Assembly: GCF_003339865.1 (NCBI RefSeq)
Contig: NZ_QPKV01000013.1
Location: forward strand, 62,001-126,000
Origin: Pedobacter chinensis
GTDB lineage: Bacteria; Bacteroidota; Bacteroidia; Sphingobacteriales; Sphingobacteriaceae
DNA length: 64,000 nt
Direction: 5' to 3'
The translations under genes and the position numbers were made by a program. Below the pieces are notes generated by a model that had not been told where the DNA came from, searched no databases, and was given only the letters and a program-made list of their open reading frames with translations. This document shows, piece by piece, positions 42,689-50,977 of this stretch (position 1 is the first letter of the stretch; the number at the start of each line of letters is the position of its first letter).

Positions 42689-45298
42689 ATGACAACGCTA
42701 TATTCAGAGCAAGATAGATTCAACTCCTTAGTCGAGGCATCACCAATGCCAACTGCGATTTATAAAGGAGAGGATATGGTTATTAGCAGTGCTAACCAGG
42801 CAATGCTGGATTTATGGGGTAAAAATGACAGTATAATTGGCAAACCACTTAGAGAAGGTGTGCCTGAACTGGAGAACCAATCTTTTTCAGGGATTTTAAA
42901 AAAAGTTTATCATACCGGCGAGAGCTACTATGCCGAAGAGGCTCAGGTTGATTTAGTGGTTGATGGGGTTTTGCAAACTTTCTATTTTACGTTTACCTGC
43001 AAACCTTTAAAAAATGAGCGTGGAGAAACTTTTGCCATCATCAATACAGCAGCCCATTTAACGGAACTGGTAATGGCAAGAAAACAAATTGCCGAAACCC
43101 AGGAGCGTTTGTTTTTTGCATTGAGCGCTGCTGATATCGGAACCTGGGATCTTGATCCGATCAATAACAAAGTGAACTGGGATGCCCGCTGTAGAGAGCT
43201 TTTTGGCTTTGCCAAAGAAGGTGATATCAAGTATGAGGAGGTTTTAAGCTGTATACATCCTGATGATAAATCATTTGTAAATGAAGCTGTTCTTAGCGCA
43301 ATTGATTCAAAAACCGAAGGACAGTACGATATAAAATACAGAACCTTAAGCAAGGAAAACAACGTATTGAGATGGGTTCATTGTAAAGGAAAGGCCTATT
43401 TTAATGAGGAGGGCATTGCCTATCGATTTGCCGGAAGCGCCCAGGATATTACCAATGAAATGGCAGCGCGCAGGCGTGAGCAACAATTGATAACCTTAAT
43501 TAATAATAATGCCGATCACATGACTGTTGCCGATATGGAAGGCAATATCATTTATATGAACAAAGCATCACGATTAATGCTTGGGGTAGATTTAAATGCC
43601 GATGTTACACAATTAAGCGCTAAAGATTTTTATACACGAGAAGAACTGGATCGTGTACAAAATCATATCATTAAAGAAATTGATGTTATTAAAGGTTGGC
43701 AAGGCAATATAACCCTGCTTAATTACAAAACAAAGGAATCCATTCCATGCAGAGTTAGCTATTTACTAATTAAAGATCCTGTTACTGATGAAATTATCGG
43801 CAGAGGTGCCACAGCCAGAGATTTAAGACCCGAACTTAGAGCAAAGGCCGAATTGGAAAAACTTGCTGCAATTGTGGATAGCAGCGAAGATTTTTGTAAT
43901 TATTGCGATATTAACGGAAACACCGTATACATCAATCCATCAGGAATTGAGCTGATTGGCATTAATGAAAATCATATTTTAAGTAGTAATTTATTCAGTT
44001 ATCACAGTACCGCATCTAATGATAAAATAAAAAATGAGATTTTTCCCATTCTTTTTTCTGAAGGAAGATGGTCTGGAGAACTGGAATTAATTCATCAGAA
44101 GACAAAAGAGATTATCCCTATTCATAAACAGTTGTATATGATCAGGGAGGAAATCACCAATGCGCCGGTTGCCATTGCAGGTATAGCCAGAGATTTGCGA
44201 CCTGAACTGAATATCAGAAAAATTCTTGCCGATAAAAACGCTGCTTTACAAAATGCAGTTCACGAACTGGAGTTTTTGGCCAATACCGTTCCATCAGTAG
44301 TGTGGACAAGTAAATCTGACGGGAATCTGGATTACATCAACCAACGTTGGTTTGATCAAACCGGGAAAAGTGATGAGGAAACATTGGGAGCCCGATGGGC
44401 AGAAAATGTTCACCCTGCAGATGCCCCTTACGCATTAAAGGCTTGGAAGCACTCTCTGGAAACGGGCGAACCTTACGAAATTGAGTTTAGATGTCTGGAT
44501 AAATTTGGCAATTACCGTTGGTACCTGGTTAGGGCTATGCCTTTAAAAGATTCGAATGGAAATATTGTTAAATGGTATGGTACAAACAATGATGTGCATC
44601 ATCAAAAAGAACTGGAAAAGCAAAAAGATAACTTTTTAGGGATTGCCAGCCACGAGCTTAAAACACCTGTAACAAGTTTAAAAGCTTATGCTCAGGTATT
44701 GGAATCGATGTTTAAGCGTTCTGGTGATTTCAAAAATGCAGATCTTTTAAGTAAGATGAATAAACAGGTAGATCGCTTAACAAAATTAATAAGCGATTTG
44801 CTTGATGTAACCAAGATCAATTCTGGCCGTTTGCAATTTAATAATACCGAATTCGATTTTAATGAGATGGTTGAAGAAGTGGTTGAAGATGTTCAAAGAA
44901 CCTCTTTCAGGCACATCATTAAAAAAGATTTGCACTTTAACAAAATGGTTTTTGGAGATAGGGATCGGATTTGTCAGGTAATCACTAACCTGCTAACTAA
45001 TGCTGTTAAGTATTCGCCTGAGGCAAATCAGGTTATCATTTATACTGAAAATGATCACGATAATGTGAAAGTTTGTGTTCAGGATTATGGTATTGGAATA
45101 AGTCCGGCACTTCAGGATCAGGTTTTTGAACAATTCTATCGTGTTAGTGGTAGTAAAGAGCATACTTTTCCAGGTTTAGGTCTGGGACTTTATATTTCTT
45201 CAGAAATTGTTAAGCGTCTCGGCGGTAAAATCTGGGTAAATTCTGTTGAAGGGAAGGGTTCAACTTTTGGCTTTTCTATTCCGGTATTGAAGGATTAA
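42689..45298 (+). CDS. Multi-PAS soluble sensor histidine kinase
   Basis: This 869-residue kinase has no signal peptide or transmembrane helix and should sense a cytoplasmic cue. About five PAS modules fill residues 8-645 (for example FNSLVEASPMPTAIYKGED, LFFALSAADIGTWDLD, LITLINNNADHMTVADMEGNIIY, AAIVDSSEDFCNYCDING and LEFLANTVPSVVWTSKSDGN). Two of them share the RDLRPEL linker, which suggests internal duplication. A HisKA domain with IASHELKTPVTSLKAYA and a HATPase with GLGLGLYISSEIVKRLGG form the C-terminus. No response regulator is adjacent, so the partner is unknown. Confidence 0.95.
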   Translation: MTTLYSEQDRFNSLVEASPMPTAIYKGEDMVISSANQAMLDLWGKNDSIIGKPLREGVPELENQSFSGILKKVYHTGESYYAEEAQVDLVVDGVLQTFYFTFTCKPLKNERGETFAIINTAAHLTELVMARKQIAETQERLFFALSAADIGTWDLDPINNKVNWDARCRELFGFAKEGDIKYEEVLSCIHPDDKSFVNEAVLSAIDSKTEGQYDIKYRTLSKENNVLRWVHCKGKAYFNEEGIAYRFAGSAQDITNEMAARRREQQLITLINNNADHMTVADMEGNIIYMNKASRLMLGVDLNADVTQLSAKDFYTREELDRVQNHIIKEIDVIKGWQGNITLLNYKTKESIPCRVSYLLIKDPVTDEIIGRGATARDLRPELRAKAELEKLAAIVDSSEDFCNYCDINGNTVYINPSGIELIGINENHILSSNLFSYHSTASNDKIKNEIFPILFSEGRWSGELELIHQKTKEIIPIHKQLYMIREEITNAPVAIAGIARDLRPELNIRKILADKNAALQNAVHELEFLANTVPSVVWTSKSDGNLDYINQRWFDQTGKSDEETLGARWAENVHPADAPYALKAWKHSLETGEPYEIEFRCLDKFGNYRWYLVRAMPLKDSNGNIVKWYGTNNDVHHQKELEKQKDNFLGIASHELKTPVTSLKAYAQVLESMFKRSGDFKNADLLSKMNKQVDRLTKLISDLLDVTKINSGRLQFNNTEFDFNEMVEEVVEDVQRTSFRHIIKKDLHFNKMVFGDRDRICQVITNLLTNAVKYSPEANQVIIYTENDHDNVKVCVQDYGIGISPALQDQVFEQFYRVSGSKEHTFPGLGLGLYISSEIVKRLGGKIWVNSVEGKGSTFGFSIPVLKD

Positions 45299-45399
45299 TC
45301 ATACCTAAATCTATTTTACAGCATTGGCATCACAACAAAATACAAACAATTCAAAAACTAAGCGGTTTAAGATTTAGAACTTATCATCTTATTCTACTT

Positions 45400-46377
45400 A
45401 TGGCAAAGCAAAAAATAACGTTAAAAGGCATTTGGTGCGTTTTAAAAGCATCATTTACAGGATTCAGCGATCATAAAGTTACCAAATTGAGTGGTTCGCT
45501 CGCTTACTACACTGTTTTTTCTATGGCACCACTGTTGGTGGTTATTATTTCTTTGTGTGGTATTTTTTTAGGCAGAGAAATAGCCGAAGGAAAAGTTTAT
45601 GATCAAATGGAAGGTTTTCTGGGCAGGGAATCGGCAAGCTCTCTACAACAATTAATTAAAAATGCTTATTTGGATGGAAAGGGAACCATTGCACTGATTA
45701 TTGGTATAGTAACCTTATTAATTGGTTCAACCACCATTTTTGGAGATATTCAGGATTCCATCAATACCATTTGGGGTTTAAAACCGAAGCCAAAACGCGG
45801 CTGGGTAAAAATGCTCCAGAATCGGTTTCTTTCTTTCTCGGTAATTATAAGTCTGGGATTTGTATTGCTGGTTTCATTAGCAGTAACGGCGCTTTTAGAT
45901 ACTTTCAGCCAAAGTTTACAGGCTCGTTTTGCCGATGTATCGTACTATGTTTTTTATGTGATTAACCAGGTAGTAACATTAGCGGTTATCTCTTTAATTT
46001 TTGCTGTTATTTTTAAGGTGCTGCCCGATGCCATTATAAAATGGAAAGATGTTTTTGCAGGAGCTGTAGTAACAGCCATACTTTTTATGATCGGGAAATT
46101 TGCTATCTCTGTTTATATAGGACAAAGTGATGTTGGTGGAACTTATGGTGCAACAGGCTCATTGGTGGTGGTATTGCTTTGGACTTATTATTCTTCTATC
46201 ATTTTATATTTTGGGGCTGAATTTACAAAAGCTTATGCCATTGCTTATGGATCAGAAATTTATCCTTCTCATTATGCAGTAACAACTAAAGAAGTCGAAG
46301 TAGAAACAGGAAATAAATCCATTCAGGATAATCACCCTGAATTAAAGGAACAGGTTAAAGAAGAAGGAGGGGAGTAA
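45400..46377 (+). CDS. YihY/BrkB-family inner-membrane protein
   Basis: This 325-residue protein has six predicted membrane helices and the family motifs KVTKLSGSLAYYTVFSMAPLLVVI, the TIFGDIQDSINTIWG segment around residue 120, and YGATGSLVVVLLWTYYSSIILYFGAEFTKAYA near residue 250. YihY/BrkB proteins were once taken for ribonuclease BN; their function remains unclear. A hydrophilic tail of 40 residues, rich in Glu and Lys, follows the last helix. It seems transcribed alone and is followed by a 760-base repeat region. Confidence 0.93.
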   Translation: MAKQKITLKGIWCVLKASFTGFSDHKVTKLSGSLAYYTVFSMAPLLVVIISLCGIFLGREIAEGKVYDQMEGFLGRESASSLQQLIKNAYLDGKGTIALIIGIVTLLIGSTTIFGDIQDSINTIWGLKPKPKRGWVKMLQNRFLSFSVIISLGFVLLVSLAVTALLDTFSQSLQARFADVSYYVFYVINQVVTLAVISLIFAVIFKVLPDAIIKWKDVFAGAVVTAILFMIGKFAISVYIGQSDVGGTYGATGSLVVVLLWTYYSSIILYFGAEFTKAYAIAYGSEIYPSHYAVTTKEVEVETGNKSIQDNHPELKEQVKEEGGE

Positions 46378-46500
46378 TTGTTGATCAGTCTTAACTTACG
46401 AAGCTTCAATCTGCAATGGACCAGGGAAATTTCGATAGTTTTAAAACCTTGTCATTGTGAATTGAAGAAATGACTTGAGAGTTGGAGTGGAGTATTCTTT

Positions 46501-46905
46501 TCCCCAACCCGCAATCCAGGGGCACTTTGTAGGTAACCACCTAAGGCATTTAAGGACATCTGATCTATATTTCTATATGGCAAAAACTTGAGGCTTGAGT
46601 GCTATGTTTTGAGTTGATCGCTGTCTTTCCGCGTAAAAGCCAGATTGCTCCGTCTGTTGAAGAGTCCGGTATGATGGATCAGACTGAAGGAGTTTCCCCA
46701 ACCCGCAATCCAGGGGAACTTTGTGTGTAAACCACCTCAGACATTTAAGAGCACCTCAGCTATCTGATCTATATTTCCATATGGCAGAAACTTAAGGCTT
46801 GAGTGTTATGTTTTGAGTTGATCGCTGTTTTCGCGTAAAACCCAGATTCCTCCATCTGTTGAAGAGTCCGGATGGATCAGACTGAAGGAGTTTCCCTAAT
46901 CCGCT
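46501..46905. repeat. Tandem repeat of about 194-198 bp, two full units and the start of a third
   Basis: The units begin at 46501, 46695 and 46893 with TCCCCAACCCGCAATCCAGG or its variant TCCCTAATCCGC. Shared inner blocks include GATCTATATTTCYATATGGC, ACTTRAGGCTTGAGTG, TATGTTTTGAGTTGATCGCT, CGCGTAAAA and GTTGAAGAGTCCGG. Small indels separate the copies, so they are not a recent perfect duplication. The GGATCAGACTGAAGGAGTTT block before units 2 and 3 resembles the stem-loop at 7596. Confidence 0.85.
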
Positions 46906-47001
46906 ACCCATCTCAATTTCGTAAGTCGGTTTCAACCTTACTAGCAAAGTTTTAAAACACATATGAGTTTACTATTTACCTGAAGGAACAACAATGTAAA
47001 T

Positions 47002-47078
47002 CGTCCCATCGGGACGTATGATGGGTAACAAGGGATCATGACCATGGCGTTTCGTTCTGTAGGAACGTTTGATGGGTT
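47002..47078. repeat. Paired covarying hairpins with TGATGGGT tags
   Basis: CGTCCC-ATC-GGGACG (47002-47016) is followed by TATGATGGGTA, and CGTTCT-GTA-GGAACG (47053-47067) is followed by TTTGATGGGTT. The stems differ in sequence but keep their pairing, while the tags stay almost the same. They look like two members of an intergenic repeat family. Confidence 0.7.
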
Positions 47079-47137
47079 TTAGCTTTGATTATAATAAACT
47101 ATGGAAATTGAAGGATGAGAATTTCAAAGCATAACCG

Positions 47138-47560
47138 TTATTCTCCCCAAACAGTAATAACCAATCTTCTTTGTCCGCCATGATTTCGGTGTTCACAAAG
47201 ATAAATGCCCTGCCAGGTTCCCAGGGCTAAACGCCCATTTCTGATCGGTATAGATACAGAATTACCTAAAAGTGCTGATTTTAAATGCGCAGGCATATCA
47301 TCCGATCCTTCGTAATCATGTTTATAATCAGGATCATTTTCGCGAACAGTTTTATTGAAAAACATTTCAAAATCAACACGAACTGTAGGATCGGCATTTT
47401 CATTGATGGTTAGAGATGCAGAAGTATGCAGAATAAACACCTGACAAATTCCAATTCCGATTTCAGCAATTTCTGGTAAAGCATCCTCTATTTCATCGGT
47501 AATGATATGGAATCCTCTTCTTCGTGCACTAAGTGATATGGTTTGCTGATATATTTTCAT
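47138..47560 (-). CDS. yjbQ: YjbQ-family (UPF0047) protein
   Basis: The protein has 140 residues from the ATG at 47560. An upstream TTG would add only two residues. Family marks are ARRRGFHIITDEI, VFILHTSASLTINENADPTV, the HLKSALLGNSVSIPI segment, and the end LGTWQGIYLCEHRNHGGQRRLVITVWGE with conserved His residues. YjbQ proteins have been reported to have a weak thiamine-phosphate synthase activity, but the physiological role is unclear. The gene begins 8 bases after the M23 peptidase gene and should be co-transcribed with it. Confidence 0.93.
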   Translation of the reverse strand: MKIYQQTISLSARRRGFHIITDEIEDALPEIAEIGIGICQVFILHTSASLTINENADPTVRVDFEMFFNKTVRENDPDYKHDYEGSDDMPAHLKSALLGNSVSIPIRNGRLALGTWQGIYLCEHRNHGGQRRLVITVWGE

Positions 47561-47568
47561 CCTCAAAA

Positions 47569-48888
47569 TTACTTAACAATCCAACCAATTTGTGAATTTT
47601 CATCACTGATGAGTTGATAATTATTAAAGCTGCCTAATACATTAACGGTTTGCCCCGCTTTTAAATTAAGTTTAACAGGAGCTAAGCTATCGGGTTGATC
47701 ATATGCCTTTTGCTGCAACTCATTTAACTTAAGCCTTTGTAATGGTTTGGTGGTTTGTACCAGTTGATTGCTGTTTACATAACCAATATTCCCATCTGGC
47801 AATTCGGCTTTGTAATAATTTCCAGTCGCCGAATTAATGTTGATTATCGTTCCTGAAGCCAGGGTAGAAAGTACAGAGCCCTTGTTTTCCGGAGATTTGT
47901 ATAAGTTAACGCTGGATGATGTTCGTAAAGTTTTATTTAAATTGGAAACTGATGCACTGATATTAACGGGTGTTTTTGTTATGGGATCAATAAAAGGAAG
48001 TGGATTTATGGCTCCGCCGAAAGTATAAATTCCAAAATGGAGATGGGTAGGTGTACTTTTGGCATTCCCTGTATTTCCCATTAATCCTAATGTATCACCA
48101 ATTTTTACGTCCTGCCCTTCGGTAGCTATTTGTTCATCTAAATGTGCATAATATAATGTGTAATCTTTTCCTTTTGGCCTTAACCAAACCACTTTTCCAC
48201 CTAAGTTATTTTCATTTACCCGCGTAACAGTTCCATTGGCAATGGCCAGAACAGGACTTCTAAAGCTACCGAAGATATCTATACCTTCATGTTTTCTGGC
48301 GTCATTGTCGCGTCCATCGCCCCAATAACTTTTAATGCTATTACTGCTTTTTGATTGTGTTGGAAACGCTAATGATGGTCCGGAAGTGATTTCCAGGGTA
48401 TATTCTACATTCTGTAGAAGTTCAGGTTGTAATCTGATCATATAATTTCCGGTGTAATCAATCTCTTGCTGAACAGGTGTGTTCAACGTGTCAGCTGATG
48501 CAATTAATTTTGGATTATTAATATCCGGCAAATACCACAGATCGAGATAAAGCGCAGTTCCCGCAGGATTTTTAATTAGGTTAATGATAATTTTCTGTCC
48601 TTTGGTTGCAGTAAATTTATAGGCTGCAGCAGGAATTTTATCAGCAGCGAAATAACCCGTTTCTTTGTATGGAATGGTAATCGTTAATGCTTTTTGTATG
48701 CTTGCTGATGCCGCATTAATCCAGGCGGCGCCCATTGCCGTTTTATCTAAACCAGCGGTTTCCAGTTTTCTTTTGTATTGCTCATGCGGACTAGCCGCCT
48801 TAAATAAATTTATTGAACCCGATTTACAAGAATAAAAGGCTAAGGCTATAAAGGAGATGAAAAGTAATGGTAAAAAACGTATCCGCAT
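47569..48888 (-). CDS. M23 (LytM-type) peptidase lipoprotein with SH3-like domains
   Basis: This 439-residue envelope protein is probably a peptidoglycan endopeptidase. The lipobox FYSC places the lipidated cysteine at residue 21. Residues 30-175 form a beta-rich region (PPC-like, GNYMIRLQPELLQNVEYTLEI). The M23 domain follows at about 185-305 with the zinc ligands in KHEGIDIFG and PTHLHFG. Two SH3b-like repeats close the protein (VNLYKSPENKGSVLSTLASGT and LNLKAGQTVNVLGSFNNY). It starts a two-gene minus-strand operon with yjbQ. Confidence 0.92.
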   Translation of the reverse strand: MRIRFLPLLFISFIALAFYSCKSGSINLFKAASPHEQYKRKLETAGLDKTAMGAAWINAASASIQKALTITIPYKETGYFAADKIPAAAYKFTATKGQKIIINLIKNPAGTALYLDLWYLPDINNPKLIASADTLNTPVQQEIDYTGNYMIRLQPELLQNVEYTLEITSGPSLAFPTQSKSSNSIKSYWGDGRDNDARKHEGIDIFGSFRSPVLAIANGTVTRVNENNLGGKVVWLRPKGKDYTLYYAHLDEQIATEGQDVKIGDTLGLMGNTGNAKSTPTHLHFGIYTFGGAINPLPFIDPITKTPVNISASVSNLNKTLRTSSSVNLYKSPENKGSVLSTLASGTIININSATGNYYKAELPDGNIGYVNSNQLVQTTKPLQRLKLNELQQKAYDQPDSLAPVKLNLKAGQTVNVLGSFNNYQLISDENSQIGWIVK

Positions 48889-49147
48889 GTTATTGATCTA
48901 TAACTGTTAAACAAATAATTTAAGCACAAGTTTTACTCCGTTATCATTTCCAACACTACCTTTCTCAAGCATACTTTCCAAAATCTATTTATACTGTTTC
49001 CACTGAAAAGGAGATGATGATTTCATTTTTGTGCTTTTTTAAGATCTGCTGATCTTATAAGCGGTTACTTTATTCGGCAGTGTCAAACATTAATCCATTC
49101 AACTTGTTGTTCTCTTAACTACCCAATATATAAGATTATAATTTACT

Positions 49148-49609
49148 ATGGAAAATCAAGAAAAAACAGTAGAGGTTTTGAACGACCTTATTGAGATTAA
49201 CAATGACAGAGCAGATGGATTTGATAAAGCATCAAAAGATTTAAAGGATGAGAATATTGACTTAAAAGCTACTTTTGATAAACTTTCATCAGATAGCAGA
49301 ACCAATGTAACTGAACTTGCCGGCCTTGTAGGCAGAAATGGTGAAACTCCTGATACCGGTAATACCGTTCTTGGTACTCTTCACAGAGCATGGATTGATA
49401 TTAAAGCAAGTTTTGGAGGTGATGATCGCCACAGTATTCTGGCAGAATGCGAGCGCGGAGAGGATGCCATCAAAAAGGCTTATAAAGATGCATTGCAGGA
49501 AAATGACCTTGGAGAAGAGGTTAGATCCGTTCTGCTAAAACAGCAAGAAGGTATAATTGCCAGTCATGATGCTATCAAAGCATTGAGAGATGCGCATAAA
49601 TCATTATAA
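49148..49609 (+). CDS. PA2169-family four-helix-bundle protein (DUF2383)
   Basis: This 153-residue acidic helical protein matches the PA2169/DUF2383 group: TVEVLNDLIEINNDRADGFDKAS at the start, TLHRAWIDIKASFGGDDRHSILAECERGEDAIKKAY in the middle, and a final helix with LLKQQEGIIASHDAIKALRD. The fold is a ferritin-like four-helix bundle. Such genes are often stress-induced, but their activity is unknown. It forms a single-gene unit with a terminator behind it. Confidence 0.9.
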   Translation: MENQEKTVEVLNDLIEINNDRADGFDKASKDLKDENIDLKATFDKLSSDSRTNVTELAGLVGRNGETPDTGNTVLGTLHRAWIDIKASFGGDDRHSILAECERGEDAIKKAYKDALQENDLGEEVRSVLLKQQEGIIASHDAIKALRDAHKSL

Positions 49610-49910
49610 AGATTTCAAGTATTTAATTGAAGCTGTCTGAAAGTCAATCCGTTACCCTCGATCAAGTTGAGTATGAGGTTAAATGAGGCTTTAAGACAGC
49701 TTTTTTATGTGATAAATTTGAGGATGATAGAGCATTATGAATTTTGCGATAAGCTATGTCTTTTGAAAGATAAAGAATGTTTTATGTAGGGAAGTATAAA
49801 AGAAGTATAAAATTGGTAAATATTTAATATCACATTAAAGGAATAAATCAAATCCTTGTTTTTGTAGCGTTATTGCCACTGAGCTCGTTTAAATAAGAAA
49901 TAATAACGCT
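49610..49910. other. Intergenic region with a long-armed terminator
   Basis: These 301 bases hold no gene. The terminator at 49630-49706 is the only structure of note. The stretch 49710-49910 is AT-rich and probably carries the promoter of the next gene, but no good -7 box was found. Confidence 0.55.
49630..49706 (+). terminator. Terminator with a long loop after the PA2169-family gene
   Basis: AAGCTGTCT (49630-49638) pairs with AGACAGCTT (49694-49702) and six T residues follow. The 55-base loop contains CTCGATCAAGTTGAG, which can fold on itself, so an intergenic repeat may have been inserted into the terminator loop. Confidence 0.65.
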
Positions 49911-50288
49911 ATGAAAAAATTATTACTACCTCTTTTAGCCATTTTGTGCATCTTTTATCTATCCTGTAAAAAAGGAAATGACGGTCCCGGAGAAATTTAT
50001 GGTAAATGGAAACTTACTGAAACCCTGATGGACCCTGGTGATGGGAGTGGCAAATACCAGAAAGTAAAAGGTAAAGATCAATATCTTATTTTGGAAAAAT
50101 CGGGTAAGATAGAGGGAGATGTCTTAGCAGAATTCTCTACCTTTAAGATTTTGGATAGCGTAAGAATTGAAATTAAAGCTAAGAGCAATAATCAGGCGCT
50201 TACTTATTATTATAAGGTTTCTGCAAAATCATTAACGCTTAATCCTCCATGTATTGAAGGTTGTGGGCTTCGGTTTGAAAGAAATTAA
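49911..50288 (+). CDS. Small lipocalin-like lipoprotein
   Basis: This 125-residue protein has a lipoprotein signal ending at Cys19 (FYLSC) followed by KKGNDGPGE. The mature part, GKWKLTETLMDPGDGSGKYQ and then alternating strands, resembles the lipocalin-like domains common among Bacteroidota lipoproteins. Three cysteines lie near the C-terminus (PPCIEGCGLRFER and the lipidated one), and the last two could form a disulfide. The function is unknown. Confidence 0.82.
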   Translation: MKKLLLPLLAILCIFYLSCKKGNDGPGEIYGKWKLTETLMDPGDGSGKYQKVKGKDQYLILEKSGKIEGDVLAEFSTFKILDSVRIEIKAKSNNQALTYYYKVSAKSLTLNPPCIEGCGLRFERN

Positions 50289-50398
50289 TGATGTAAATTT
50301 TTAACGTTAAGGATTATCGTTTAGTCCTATCTGACTTGCAACGGTTAAGTTTTTTTATGGGATGATTCATTTCTAAGATTGATATCATGCAATTTCGA

Positions 50399-50839
50399 CT
50401 AAGCTTTTTTGAAACTATTGAATACTGCGGCAGTAACGAGTCCGCCGATAAGATACCACGCTACGGTAAGTACTTTGGTTTTATCTGTTTTCGTTACAGG
50501 TTCATCATCCAGCCCCATTTTGTCTGGCAGTTTAATGGCACCTAATCCTGCCGTCAAACCCGCAACCGCCCCTTTAAGGTAGATGTTTTTTTTCCCTGCC
50601 ATGCCAATGGCACTATAATATATGCCGTTACTGAGTATATCGCCAACCAAAGTTACAGCATAGAGATTATTGCCTGTTGGTGCTTGCAGGTTTAGGCTAT
50701 TCATGGTGCGGGTAACTGCTTCTTCGCCCAATAAATCAACTCTCGGTGCATCAGGATCAAACCGTCGAACAGTTTCATGTAATATGTTCAAGGCTGCGGC
50801 ACCTGCAAAACCAGCCAGTATTGCTTTTAGAATTTTCAT
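50399..50839 (-). CDS. Conserved small membrane protein of unknown function
   Basis: This 146-residue protein has a glycine/alanine-rich N-terminal helix (ILKAILAGFAGAAALNILHETV), middle hydrophobic parts near residues 60-80 and 88-100, and a last helix (LTVAWYLIGGLVTAAVFNSF). The motif HETVRRFDPDAPRVDLLGEEAV is distinctive and I recall similar hypothetical proteins in Sphingobacteriaceae. No function can be offered. It converges with the lipocalin-like gene. Confidence 0.78.
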   Translation of the reverse strand: MKILKAILAGFAGAAALNILHETVRRFDPDAPRVDLLGEEAVTRTMNSLNLQAPTGNNLYAVTLVGDILSNGIYYSAIGMAGKKNIYLKGAVAGLTAGLGAIKLPDKMGLDDEPVTKTDKTKVLTVAWYLIGGLVTAAVFNSFKKA

Positions 50840-50977
50840 TATGATAAGTTTTTAAATGGTATTGAAGTCATCAGGAAATGGCTCACTATTGCTTGTGAGC
50901 TTTATACCGTTATGCTTTCCTATCTTTAAAAGCTTAGCAATTGATAATTTGTTTTAAATAAAGTTAAAATTAAGGTA

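Larger units (their letters stand above)
46378..47137. other. 760-base non-coding repeat region
   Basis: No convincing coding sequence exists on either strand here. The region holds two tandem copies of a 194-198 base unit plus the start of a third (46501-46905), and two covarying hairpins each followed by a TGATGGGT tag (47002-47078). It lies between a plus-strand and a minus-strand gene, so it may also contain both terminators, though no clear T-tailed hairpin was found. Confidence 0.7.

Noticed and set aside
46501..46905. Tandem repeats as a possible CRISPR array
   Set aside because: The units are about 195 bp long and alike over their whole length, without short repeats and unique spacers, and no cas genes are nearby.
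46378..47137. Repeat region as a remnant insertion sequence
   Set aside because: No transposase fragment, terminal inverted repeats or target duplications could be found.
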